A DNA stretch of 64,000 nt, from positions 7,671,973-7,735,972 of the forward strand of contig CP137679.1 in assembly GCA_037976565.1 (NCBI GenBank). Reading direction: 5' to 3'. A program made the translations under genes and the position numbers. The DNA is from Mesocentrotus franciscanus (lineage: Eukaryota > Echinodermata > Echinoidea > Camarodonta > Strongylocentrotidae). Position 1 is the first letter of the stretch. The number at the start of each line of letters is the position of its first letter. The notes beneath the pieces are model-generated. The model was given only the letters and a program-made list of their open reading frames with translations. It searched no databases and was not told the DNA's origin. Of this stretch, positions 13,801-28,514 are shown one piece after another.

Positions 13801-16800
13801 TATGGTTCCAACATTTCGATATAGGTTTGGAGAAGGATTTTTGTAATGCCACTGTTTTTTTTTTCCTGAAAGTCTTTGCAATTGTGTGAAGTATATTCTT
13901 GTAAATAGTAAAGCAACCCTGGATCTACTACTTTGGCCTCATCCAGGGCATCGACTTGATTTTAAGCCCTGACCTCCAGGGTAAAATAACCACTTCTGTA
14001 TCCCACTGTTACATCACGCCTCTCTTAAGTACTTTAAACATATTTATGTTATCAAAAAGATAAACATATAAATTTGACAAAATCTCGTGTTTTTTTGCCA
14101 ATCGTGCCAATCGTCAAACATATTAATTAATTGTAATCACTGTTACCAAAGAACTGAATTACTTTCATTGAATATCTGCACAAGATTTGCTACATCTCAA
14201 AGAACATTGGCAATGGTTATACTCGTGTGACAATTGCTCCGATTTTCTACACTAAACGAATTCTTAACTTCAACACTAGACCCAACAGTTAAACTATACC
14301 TAATCTTAACCATAATCCTAAACATAACCCTAAACCTAACCTCTGATGTTTGATGATATGATTGTAAGTAAGCAACCAAGGGTCCGACGGGATAATTCCT
14401 CTCCAAGGACCTGGTAATGAGGGTCAATGCCTTATATACCGAAGGGCACGAGCGCATTGATTTGGTTTCGAACCCGGGACCTCCCGGTTACGAGATCACT
14501 GCTGTACCACTGAGCCATCGCGCCTAAGCCTAACCTAAAACCCTAGTGCAACCCTAACCCTGACCCTCTCTCTACCTTCGACGAAATAAAGCCCGGAACA
14601 ATGATTGTCGCAGGAGCAAATGTCGGGTCAATTGCGCTTGATTTCTTTTTGTCAATAAAAATACGTACATTTTCGTATGTGACGACATATTTGATACAAT
14701 GTCCAGTCGGCATCAATTTCGTCATACGAGATCTCTTCGGTGGAAAGCTAGGTTTATGCTGGATACGAACTGCAAATTAAAGAAAAAGTTAAACATGAAA
14801 GTCATCAAAAAATAATGGACGTGCTCTTGCAACCATATGCATTGAATAAAATTGAAAGTTTGAATATAGTACTATAAATCCAAGGCGAATTCATGACTTG
14901 TGTATCATAGGCTCAACAAATGTTTGGTGAAGTAAACCATGTTTTATAAATACTATTCCATTTTGCTAAATGTTTCATTTCATTAAATCCGCTACCTTAG
15001 CAGAAGCTTGCAAGTGCTAGTGATTCACTGGGGTGAACTGTTGCTGAGAACCTTTCCATTCTACCATATACCACACGATATGTCACAATCTATTAATTCA
15101 ATTGCCAGGTATATCCATTTAAACCTGGTGGGGAGTGGCAAATGTGTATTACTGTCTTGCCAAATGACGGTGGTGCCGTGGTGGGATTCGAACCCTCAAC
15201 CCAAATTGAGAGTCAAGTGCATGACCCACTGTACCATACACCTCGACTCGTACCTGAGTTGTCCACTGAGGTGGCCATGATGACCCTCTTGGCCCTGTAG
15301 CGACATCCACTGTCGGTGGTGATGTTGACGAGCTCGTCATCGGTCTGGTCAATGATCGTGACGGGGTCGTTCAGCCGGATGTTGGCCCGGTCGATCTCGG
15401 TGGCCAGGTTTTCACAGACCTGCTGAGCTCCTCCCTATAACGAAAAAAGAGAAAAAAAGAGAGTTAATTAAATTAAGTTAATATGATTTTAAAAATGGAA
15501 ATAAATCAAATCATTTAGCTTACAGCTGGTCCTTTGGGCCCTTTTGGAGCAACTTCAGGGCCCCTGTGGTCTCAGTTCCGGCTGTGTGTCTTAACCTATA
15601 CCATATTTCACTGTACTGTTCATAGTCCAAACGAACATTTTCAGCTAAAAAATATGTGTTCTGAAATGCATAAAACACTCGTGGGCCCCTTAAACATTCT
15701 CTCGTCTCTCTTCTCTCTTCCCTCAACCCACCACCCCCCCCCCCTCTATTAGCCCCGCAATTGACCCCTATTAACATTCCAGACAGATGAGCTTGCCTTG
15801 ATTTTGAGTTGCCTTGATACAGGGAACTCTTCGTCCTCTCCGAAGAGCACCTTCCAACCTCCTACACTGTTGAGAACATGACAGAAGAAGAGAAGTGACA
15901 TCTCTCTCGGTGTGACTCCGAAATGGAAGACGACAAGGGCATCGAAGACCTGCCGGGCAACTGCGGGACGAGAAGGGGATGATGGGATAAATATTTATTT
16001 TTAAAAATCACATAATGAAATGCTTTTCAGATAATCTCACGTCAAAATACACAAGACATAACACCACGTATAATAAAAGAAAACCTAGAACTCTAAATAA
16101 CCTTCTTTGTTAAATCCGATTTTTTTTTTTTAATACAAAAAGTTAAGCTCTGCGTCTCGCTGGTTAATTTTTAGTAGAATACGGGCCACAAGGTTCGAGT
16201 CCCTGTCACTTCACTACTCGTCATTTGAAAAGAAAATATCAAACATTTACCATACTCGAGCAACGTAAGGTCAATGGGCACCTGGCTCAGGTTGTCCATT
16301 GAAATTTACTTTGCGCTGATAACAGCTGTCCGGCGAGTTTAAGCTGAGGTAATAATTTCCTCAAACTCTTTGGAAGCGCATTCGAAAATTATGACGTTTT
16401 ACTTTCACCAATTCTGATGTTAAGTACCCCTCCATTTCCTTCATACTTTCCTGCAACAGGGATATACCTTTCTGTTCGTTTTCTTTTAAGGTAGCATAAT
16501 ATGTATACTCATTCTTCATTATTTATTTTATTTATTGACATTTGTAGTTTTATTTGTATAGGGTAGCATTTTCAGTTACAAAACCGCTTTCCACTTTGGC
16601 CATGTTGGTCTAGACACTAATATGATTAAAATTGAACTAATATGGACGAATTCATTACCAAGTTCTTTATGCATGTACCAAATAATGATTTAAGGCAAAC
16701 CGAGAATAATCTATCAATAATGAAGGCGAATTCAAAGACTTCCGTTGAAAATTACTCAAAAATAAAGAAATAAATAAACCAAAACCAAAACCAGACCAGG

Positions 16801-17212
16801 GCTATTTAAGACCTACCATCCGTCCAGATGTGGTCTTTCTTGAACTGCTCAATGTGATGGAGTCCCATTCCAGAGACTCGCTTAGATCTGTAGGGTCCTT
16901 CTTAGAGAGATCTTCCCTCATACTCTCTATCTGGAATAGAATGTGAGACAGACATTTTAAGTAAGCCTACTAGAATTCAGGGGAAACCTATAAAGATCAA
17001 TAGACTAGATTACCAACATATTCGAATTTTATGCATAATTTGTAAACAATGGTTGTTCTTGGCAAACTGAAAGCGTGCCCGAGGCTTGCCCGAAATAGCA
17101 ATAAGTAATGTATAGACGGGATTCCAAGTATTGTAGTTCATTCCTTAATAACTTGTTAATGAAATAGCTCGTCACTAGGTCCAGGCGCGGATCCAAGGCC
17201 CCCGCCAAAAAA

Positions 17213-17243
<31 letters not shown>

Positions 17244-17507
17244 GAAGGGAAAGGGAAAGAGGAGAGAAAGGGAGAAAAGAAGAGAAAGCAGAAAAGAAAA
17301 GGGGAAGAAGGAGATGGGGACCAAAGCGTCTTGCCTCCCAGGCTGTTGCCCCCAGCAAAAAAAAGAGAGAAGGAAGGAAAGGGAAAGAAAAAAGGAAAAG
17401 AGAAGATAAAGGGAAGGAAATAAATAGGAAGAAGAAAAGAAAAGAAGGGGGATATCAGTTGCGATTTTCCAACCAACAAGTTGCCTCCACCCCTTCTCGG
17501 TAAAAAT

Positions 17508-17543
<36 letters not shown>

Positions 17544-20500
17544 AAGGGAAGGGAAAGGGAAAGAGGAGAGAAAGGGAAAGAAAATATAGAGGAAGAAGAA
17601 AAGAAAAGGAGGAAAATAAGGAAAGATCAGTTGCGATTTTTATTGTTTCTTCTACCATTATTGTACAATTATTGTAAATTACATAATTTTCCGGGATTTT
17701 TCGTCACTTTTTAGTAAATTATACTTTTTATGCGTTTGTTGGAAAATGACAAATTCCCAAATTTACAGTCAGGCAAGAAATATGCTTATTTACAGACCTA
17801 CAGGTCAGGATCCGCGGAACGGCGGGGCTCGGGGCTCGAGTTTCCCCTTTTTTGAGAAAGTATATTAAAGAGAAATAGAAAGAAAGAGAGAAAAAAGAAA
17901 GAATAGTGACCTGCCAATGTCACAAAATAATGAGGTATCAAAATATGCTCTTCTGACCGTGATTTAATACCTAAAACACCTTAGCTTACGGGGGCTCTGC
18001 CCCTTGGATTCCACCTAGGGCCCTAAGGCGGGCCTTTGCATGCTAATCTGACCGTAATTTAATGCATAAAGCCCCCGAGCTTCCGGCTCCGCCCCCTGGA
18101 CCCCACGCCAATTAGTGACCTGCCAGTGTCACAAATAAGGTATCAAAATATGCTCATCTGACCGTAATTAAATGCCTAAAACCCTGAGCTTCCGGGGGCT
18201 CCGCCCCATTAACCCCACCTAGGACCCTAAGGCGGGCTCCTGGATGCTCATCTGATGGTAATTTAATGCCTAAAACTTCTGAGCTTCTGGGGGCTCCGCC
18301 CTCTGGACCCCACGCCAATTAGTGTCCTGCCAGTGTCACAAATAAGGTATACAAATATGCTAATATGACCGTAATTAAATGCCTAAAACTCCTGAGCTTC
18401 CGGGAGCTCCGCCCCTTGACCACCGCCGGGGCTTTGCCCCTAGACCAGACCTGCCAACGTCTGGAGTGCAAAAACTGTATTCTTTAATCCCAAAAGTTGT
18501 ATTTTACCGACAAAAGAAAAAAAAGACCGATCAATGCCTCTTACAGTTCCTACATGGAGCATTTTTTATGGAGCATTGGTTGAATATGCATGATTTCGTC
18601 ATGACCCTGATGACTGGTGTGTTCGATGAACCAATGAACATCAACAAATTGCCGATGTGAGTTGCTGGTAGGATACTTTACAACACAGAATGGGCATTTT
18701 GCCATTGAAAATGGCACACACACCCAAAATAAAATTTAAAAAAATTACTGGTTGGCAGGTCTGCTAGACCCCACGCCGATTTTATACGCTACGCTCTACC
18801 TGATCGTAAATACTTTAGCCTCCCCCCACCCCCTTTTAAAAACGTTCAGCAAGGCCTGCATGTAAGAGTAGGGTGATGCGGATTTTTTGTCTGCCCCCAA
18901 ACGATTTTGCTCATTACGCCACTGCTTTAGTGGTCACCATTACGTACCAATATTTGGCTCGCACAATTTCAAATTTGCCCCCCCCCCTAAGAAATCCTGG
19001 ATCTGCACCTGACTAGGTCCCCAGGAAAGAAATACCGTGAATATGGAGAAACGCCACTGGTATAGGATTTATAAACAGCGACAAATGGCGTATCCAGACA
19101 TTAATTTACGCACAAACTAGGGGCGGAATCTTCCGAGGAAGGAATCTTCCGAGGAAGGATAAGGGGGGAGCGAAGTAATATATATACATGTATATGCATT
19201 TATGTGCTGTTTTTATGGACCTTTGAACGAAGGGGGGGGGGATGGATACAGGTTTAACATATTCACTGGATATATACATCCACAAAGAATTAATGTACTA
19301 ATAATAATATTAAAAATTCCGATATCAGTTTAATTTTTGCCGAGATAATAGTGTAATGGGGTATACTACACCGCCCCTCCTTTATTGCTGCCCTTACAAA
19401 TAAGTATACTTAGTCCATATTTTAAACCAAAAGGAAAAGGGGGAGCAAGAGAACGAGCACCTTTATCTTAAAACTAGTGCATTATGTTTACAATTACCGA
19501 ATGGAATCACCAATGAAATGAAACTATGTATCAAGTGCAACTCTATTCGAGAAAGAAATTTGTTTTCACATCATTTAAATCAAAATTTAACTTGGTGTGA
19601 AACTTTACCTTAACTGCCATTGCCACTAGCCTAAGGGTTATTATAATTTTCGTTGAATTCACAAATGATGTTTGAAGATAATTAATAGCTTTTATTATGT
19701 GGTACTAAACATGGTAAGACACAAACGAGAAATTTGTAATATACGAAACGACGTTGCACAACCAACATTATGCGAGATATAACATGTTATAAGGGCTAGA
19801 CTTTGCGTGAGGTGAGCATGTACGCATGTACAGCTATTTATGTAGCAGACCCGCGCCATCTCTGAATCTACCTGTAACGTTGTAATGCTTCGGCCGGATT
19901 ACTCAGAGCATGGTATTCGCCAAGGACATCGCTAAATATTACACATAGGGGTGTGTGGGAATGCCCCCCTCCGTCCATTCACCCGGTAGTAAACCCACAT
20001 TAGCTAGGTGTTGTCAACTTTGTTGAGATTTTTGACGTTTTCAGTTTTGTTCCATATGCTTGGGTGGGGGGTCGTCGGCACACTGACCTCGTTGGCAACA
20101 TTTATTTCGACACCACCAACCCACCATTAAAAATGGTCATACTCCGCCCCTGTTATTCGGCTAACATCCCAACATTCATGCTTTTGTAATCTATCTCATT
20201 GTAATGACACAGGTAGAAACTCAGTGTAAATATTTCCGTATAGTTTGCGACAAAAGGAATTCACTCATGTCTGTCGAGATCACTATAACGAGTCAATATA
20301 ACGAGATACGAATAGAGTCAAACAGCTTTCTTTGATGAAGTCACGATAATCAACATTATATGGCCTAATCGTATCATTTATAAAAGTATAATATATAGTA
20401 GACACCTTTTCATCCATGAAGATTAATATTGTATAAAGATCGTATCTATCATTGTATAAGTTATATTACCGACTCAATTGCAAATTTGTTCATGCTCTTA

Positions 20501-23441
20501 AATTTATTACTCTGTGTGGACATTTATTCTCTAGACTTATATCATTGGCGTATGAATTATGAATATATTGACACAAAGTCTTTATATATGTCGCCTTATA
20601 TACATGTAGACGTACTTTCTGGGATAATAACGATATTAACTTAATGAGATGTTTTTTTTAATGAATTGACCCCCCTCACTGAAAACAAATTGACATTCCT
20701 CAGTAGAGGACCCAAAATATGTCCCCTTAATTGTGCAAATGTTTCAGAAATATGCCCCCACCCCCTCCGCTTTACAATATCCTGGACCCATTCCTGTAAT
20801 TCCGCCATGTGGCTGCTACAAACTACCTATTTAGATGTATAAAATACCATGAGGTTGCTTTTTATACACTTAAACAAACAGCTTTCTGTCTATACAAATC
20901 AATCCATCAGTATCCATTTATCCATCCATCCATCCCTCCATCCATCCATCCATCTATCTATCTTTATATATACTGTTTATATATATCTAGATATATTCCT
21001 TACTTCTTTACATTTCTATACATGTATATGTCGATGTGTGCTACTATTTCCTCCACCTGTGAACGTATTCATCAACGTATAGAATATGCTTGTAGCATAT
21101 TGTGCAATCATACTAATATTATTGCATTGCACCAAGGCCAAGTTTAAGCTAATGTACAGGTAGGTACAAGGGATCGACTTACGAATGCAACAACCTCATG
21201 CTACGAAGAAAGAAAGAGAGAGATAGAAAAAGAGAGATTGAGGGGAGGGAGGGGAGGGGAGGGGGAGATCGACAGAGACGGGAATTATGAATAAAGACGC
21301 TACTGTCTTGCACCCTTATTATCTTGACCCACAATAGCCACTAACAACAGTCATAACTGATATATTGAAAATAAGAGAGATTATTTCAACAGTTTAGACA
21401 ATATTTGTCTTCTGAACAACGTTGTAATTTCTCTTTGACTTCCCTGTTTGATCTGCACACACACTCATAAAAATGCCAATGTGGTCATTGGTATTTGCTT
21501 TCGGTAGGCTTGACTATACAAAATTCAACAAATTGAACCTTGTGTAAATATTGACAAGAATGCTGGCATTAAGCAGTCAGTATCGATAATACTCATATAT
21601 TTGACATTAAACAAGTTTATAGTACTGTACGTTTTCCCATGTGCTTCTAGTTGCTATATGCATTGTATACATAATGAGACCGCTTACGTTAGTTCAATTT
21701 AAAGGTACTAATGAACAGACTGAATTGTTTAATAAAATTCATGTTGCAAAATCAACCCCAAAATATACTGGGAGAGCAGTCTTTACATGGCTGCTGACAA
21801 TGGTATGAAATTCCTTTGAAAATATTAATCTAGAAATATTCATAACTTTAGGGGATTAAATTTACAGGGGTAAAACTATAATTGTTACTACTATCCTTAT
21901 TGAAAATGATTATGAATCGCCCCTAACCAGGGCCCCCATCTTACAAATTAAGAGTTGATATCAACTATGTACATAAGAGATAAGAGACTGCAAACTTGCG
22001 ATTGATTTGGATCAGTCGCAACTCTTTGCAATACGAGGCCCTGATGTTGATTATTACTATCAAAGCTTTCAGGAATATTTGTTTCACGGTCCAGAAGAAA
22101 TTGATTAATATCATTACTTTCACGACTACGTTAAATTGCAATTAGTGCATTTACTTTAACCTTATCCTTCAGTTTAGTTGTTTTTGTGTTACTTATGTAA
22201 ACAAAAACATCGTTTATTACTTTCTTTGCCTTCCAAAGAAAGCAGATTCTACTTTACTTTATAATATATCCACAATTTTAGAAAGTAAACTTGAAAACGA
22301 ATTTTCATTTTAAGAATCAAACCTAAATTCCCGGCTGAACGTAGGCCAACTTTGAACTTGCTGTCTCGTAAAAATTATCTTCTTGTCTCATTGCCTTCTT
22401 TCTCTCTTGTTTTTACTCTCCCTCTTTGTTATTTCTGTCATTCGATTGAGGGGCAATTAGCCCCCGTGCCCCTTCTTATAGCTACGCCACCAGTTATAGG
22501 TCACGATTTGTCAAACACACATGGCATATCAACACTTGTCAGCATCCAGGAGCAGACAGCTTGCTGTATTTGCTTTTCGGCTTGTGCATTTATTTGGAGA
22601 AACCAGACAAGTGGAAACAGAAGCAGCAGGATATTATGAGGAATCACAGCTAGGGGGAATATTTTATCCGCTGCGATCTCGCAAAATGATAAATAGGTTT
22701 GGTAACCCTATTCTTTGGCCCGATATGCATACTATAAGCTGCGCGAATACAATAGTAATATATTGACAGTACACACCTGAAATAGGCGCGGTTATTATGT
22801 GTTTGGGCAATGTCAATTCTGGAATTGCATTGCTGCACATGAACTATAGCTTTATTTCTACCAAAGGAAGCATACTGTGTATAGTCAAACCTTTATTATC
22901 GTTATCGTATAGCATTATAATCAGTGAACACAAATTGAAACATCACCCTCTTTGCAATCATCATATCGTCATCATCGCCATCATTATGATGGTTATCATC
23001 ATCCATAAACTGTAACCATTATTAGCAACATAGGAATACACAGTTAAAGTCCTTTCCTATCATCTGAAAGACATTATGTAACACGACAACCAATATCATT
23101 ATCACACAAACAATAATTCATCATATGATCAACGTTATCATTATTATCCTCATCCTCATCCTTATCATCTTCAGCATCATCATCATAATTCATCATCATC
23201 ATCCTCACTACTAACAATCGTCATCGTCATCATCGATCGTAATCACTACAAACAACCGTCATCGTCATCATCATCAAACTCATACATGATCACCACTACT
23301 AACAATCGTCACTATCATCCTCTTCATCTCTATTAACAATCGTCATCGTCATTATCATCATAATCATCATCATCATCACATCACCACCATCATGACCCCC
23401 ACGCCACCACCAGCTTAATTCTCCTCCTCCTCCCTATCCTC

Positions 23442-23472
<31 letters not shown>

Positions 23473-23728
23473 TCATCATCTTCATCATCATCATCATCAT
23501 CATCATTTTAATCATTATACTCTCACTGTTTTTACTACTACACCTACTTCAGATATTCCCCATCTCATCTTTCTGAGTAATCGGCAACCACCCCTCCCCC
23601 CCCCATCACCTCATCCTCCTAATTCTACGAACTCGCAAGCACTCTTCCACCAACCACCTCAAAATGTTAAATAACCTACCTTCTAAGTTATCATCAAAAG
23701 CATAAACGTCATCATGATCTTTATCATT

Positions 23729-23778
<50 letters not shown>

Positions 23779-26700
23779 TATTATTATTATCAACAAGAAC
23801 ATCATCAGCATGATTAACAGCATCACTCCCCATTCGTTCATCATCATCAACTTCCCTACTTTCACTATCATAGAAACATAATCAGATCGACAACAGACCC
23901 CCCTCCCCACCCAAAAATAACACAAACAATCAACCCCAAAAAAAAAAAAAAAACACACAAAAAAACACAAAAACCTACAACCCCGAATGGGTAAGAATTT
24001 TTTGGTTTGAAGTCGCTTTAAAGTCATGTTGAGGGTATCACTGGGGTATTACCAAGCACATCAATTACAAAAAAAAAATCAGTTTTGACTTACCCTGGAT
24101 ACAAATGAACTGATGTCCAAACGTCTGAGAGGGTTGATGGGGTAAATATTCCCCTCAAATTCTTCCGATTCTCCGTCTGCATGAATTAAGATGTTCTTTC
24201 CCTCTTTGTATTCTGGATAGGTCTCCAAGTTCAGTTTGTCCAGAAGTTCAAGAATAGCTCTCTGGTCTCTGCGGATATTCGGAAAAGGAAGAACACAACA
24301 TAGTGGATTTATTCAAAGAAGAATAAGTCATCGAGTTATGGCAGAGAACGATCGAAAACGCTGCTCGATCTAAGTGTAATCAATCTCTTTCTTGTATGAC
24401 GACTTTGCAAACATGGAAGAATATGATATGGAGAAATGAAGTTAGCTCAAGATCGAGCTTACTTGAGGAGACCTTTGTTTGAGAAGATGGTAATGAAACA
24501 TATTACTATTGCTAATAGATTATCTTTATATCAAAGAAAATATAAAAGTTGCTTCTTATCCCTCAAAATATTTTGATTGCAGAGTATTTTAATGGGCAAG
24601 GCTTAGTCAGCGAAATTAATTTGACATCTTAGACTGATTTAAAACACCTCTAATTCTAAGAAACAATTTTGTTTTGCTTTCCTAGCTTATGAAGTTGTCT
24701 TTGTTTCTTTCCTTTTCACAGAACAATAATGAAACCACTTACGTATTGACCCACTGGTCTCCGAGGTCGAATCGTCGAGTCCCTGTGGCCGTATTTAGCA
24801 TGGGTGAATATGTTCTGCCACCCATATTTTCTATTAAAAAAGATAAGGGAAAAGTAAGAAACAAATTAGTACTTCTTTTTAAAGAACATTTAAGTCGCTT
24901 GACTGAATTGTTATCATATAGATCAAAAGACGTTAGCGAAAATCTAGAAGATCCAGTTATTGCTGTAAACCTGATAAATTTACTGTCTTGAATCCCTATA
25001 TACCCATTACTTTGAGAGCATTGTGTATTTGTTTGGCATTGAAACTAAAAAACTGGAGTAAAATGATTTAATAAATTAACAAGAAAAACAGCTTTACCAG
25101 ACAATAACCATCTCTCAAAAAAATATCTTTAGGCCTACATCTCTCCTGACATTTAGCCAATCATTTTTTTTTTCAGTTCAAGAAAGGAAGAGAAAAATTG
25201 GTCTCTCTGTCCAGATGACGGTCTCCTGAAAAACTTAAGAAACCTGTAGTAGTTGAACTACCTTTAGCTTCGAGAACGACCAAGCTGAGTTCCGGTTGCG
25301 CCTGTTTGATCTGGTAGGCGGCCGTCAGACCGGACAACCCAGCGCCCACGATAACGACGTCCACAGGGGGCTCGGGCTCGGGGAAACGGTTAGAGACAAG
25401 CTCGGGGAGGGACGACGACAGGGACTGGTTTTGGATTGCGACGATGGAAGGGGAGATGAGTCCGAGTTTGGTCTGACCGTTGTTGTCGTTCTCGTCCGTA
25501 CTGAAAGATCGGCCGAAGATGAAACTTCGGGATCGAGTCTTTTGCGGCGAGTCGGTACCATCCTCCTCAGGGTTCCCAGAGACCACCTCCTGTATGACGA
25601 TGAGAATACGAATTAATAATAGATAAGAATGAGAATCAAATTAACGATGGCTTCTCACACAATAACCGATGCGTCATTTCGACTACGTTATTACATGCGC
25701 TAATCTAGCATTTTAAGGTAATTACGCCAGTTTATTCAAACAAACGGCAGAACTAGTTATTTTGCAATCACCTTTTAAACGATGTCACGTACTAGCTCTC
25801 ACATGCCATGGCGCATCAGAGACTCTACCAGTCACTGACGCAGTTCTACGTCAAATAAATGACGCCTCGTGTGCAACGGGCTTAAGGCTAATATACGTCA
25901 AACGGTGACGCTTCTCTCCCTCCTGTAATTATCCGGCTAGTCTATAGCTAACAAGTAGCGCTCAAGGATCTGCACGATACATATTTACATGTACACCCGG
26001 GTAGAGAGTGCCAAATGCAAATTACTGACTTCCCCCGCGACATTGGGATTCGAACGCTCAACCGCTCGACTGAAAGCCAAGTGAATGGATACTAAACCGC
26101 GATACCTCCATACCAGTGAGGAACGCGATTTTTCTTTCTCAAAAAGAGAATTGGTACGTAATATCCATTCGACTGCGAAAGAACTACAGACTTATAACTT
26201 GACACCCATGCACAAGAAAAGGCGGCAATAGGATTTTATACAAAGCGTACCATATAGATTAACTAGAGAGGATGGCAATAATCATTATACAAATTGAAAA
26301 ATACAAAAATGGGAAAGAGGAAGAGAGAAACATATCAGGAAGAGAGAGGGAGAGAGAAAGGGAGAGAGAGGCTGACAGTCATTCAGGAAGAATGTTCTCG
26401 ATCACATATTTATTTCGTATTTCGCCTTGAATACTTGAAAGACATGTTCGAGTTCAAATCCTCGTCATACTCCTTACGTAATGAACATAACCGCTCTTTA
26501 CCTAAGCCAAGAACTAATTATTGTAAAAGAACTTTCGTGTACAGAGCTTCTTTTCAATATAATAAAATTATCCCCTGATTTGCGTCAACTACCCACTTTT
26601 GCCACCTTTAAGACTTACTTTAACAGACTATAATCACCCTATTGCTGTACCTCTTTATGTATGTATATATGTATTTTTTATTTAATCATTTATATTATGT

Positions 26701-28469
26701 TTTCGACTGATACTTTTTAATTATGTATTCTGTTCATTTCTAATATTTATATGTATAGTTTGTACATTGTATAAACTTGCCCCATGGAGACCAGCAGATA
26801 CAATATAGTTGCAGCTGAAAATGAGCTACCAGCCGAATTTTGTCCTTTTTCTCTGTATGATTACTCTGTATGTATTTTATCCGATTTTATTATACGGAAA
26901 TAAAAACAACAAACAGCAGGGGTAGGGAAAAGCCAAAAGTATAATAGTTATGCTTCCTCGCAATGCTTAATCTCGCAGTGTGTTTTCGCTTTTAGATCTC
27001 GCAGTCTTGCATGTCTAGAATATTAGGCCAAGTAAACTTGATTCCTAGTTTGTCGTCCGGATTTTTCTAAAATTAGGAGGGGGTTCCATCAGTCCTTCCT
27101 GGGAGGAGAAACCTGAGGGTTACAGTGATTCAGTTCGCTTTTCGCCTCCCAGGCTCAGGTGAAGCCAAATATATAATAATGTTATTTGATAATTCGTTAA
27201 TATTGTTCAGTATATATGGAAATGCTTTTGGGTCAATTTCAACATAAATTTTGTTGTCGTTAGCTCTTCAATACAGAGGCTCAAATCAAAGAGAAATTGC
27301 AATATTTTAATGAGTTTTGTTGACACCGTTGTCTAGATGTGCTACGACACTGTTATTTATCGTTTTTCAGAACAAAACTATCAAATAACCACCCCAAAAA
27401 TGAGGCGGGCAGAAAAAATGAAGGAAGAGGGGACGAGAAACTGGAAATTATTTTGATTTGGCCTTAGTTCCATTATCATGATTATACAGGAATTATTATT
27501 GATATACAGATATTGAGTAGAATATAACACTAGAGAGGTTGGCTACGGTACTCTTTAGAGAGGTTGTGTCTGTGAGGCCCTCTAGGGATCCTTCTATTGC
27601 CACCTTTTTTAGGGGGGAGGACTCAAGGAATGATAGAGTAAGTAATGTCATACACAAATCTCTCGTCCACCCTATCTCTCCCTTCCTCTCTCTCTCTCTC
27701 TCTCTCTCTCTTTCAAATTCGCCTTCTTTCAATTTTGCCTTCTCCATTTCAACTTTCCTTACTATGTACTTCATATACCTGTCGTTGCCTCTCTTTGTGT
27801 ACCATATAAGACCTATTCTGCCTTTACTCTAGTTTCTTTGCAACGATGCACAAAGCATTCCACAAAAGAGAACAAATTGTATTTTTTGTCGAGCGCAGTC
27901 TTATTCTTACAAAAGCTGTTTTATTAAAACAGATCTCTTTTTCTGAAAACGAACTTGTTACGATGTATTTGGGTGATACATGTACATGAATACACTGGTA
28001 GTGTATAGGTGATGATACTATTCAACTTTTTATACCTCAATCCATACCTAAAGCCTGGGTCGGTAAACAAGACATATTATTGGTATTAGTAGTAGTAGTA
28101 TTATCCATCATGAAGAGCATTGCGATATTCTTGCAAAATGGGCGCTTGTTTCATAGATCATGATTATTCAAAAATCAAAGTATCGAAGGAAAGTTAATGT
28201 CATTCACGTTTTTTTTTTATTCTAGACCTCCATGGGTGTCCACCAGTCAGGATCAAATATTCTCTTACAAACACTTATGCAATGTCCTTATATTCAAACA
28301 TCAACTTCTAAATCTGTACTTTAACCAATACAATAGACATCCTTGATATTTTTATATAGAGCGAAAATATGTTGAGTAAAGAGGTACGAAAACAGAATGT
28401 TGTTGTGGTACCCCCTTACATTGATATTAAATCTTACAAACATGCAGAGAAGAACATGAAGGGGAGATG

Positions 28470-28514
<45 letters not shown>

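Noticed and set aside
16926..16930. Shifted acceptor (after ATAG) to rescue exon 5 of the oxidase
   Set aside because: It gives AGA GTA TGA, an immediate stop, and would lose the well-matched IESMREDL segment.
23606..24027. Poly-Asp and poly-Met reading frames
   Set aside because: Produced by the CAT/ATC trinucleotide repeat.
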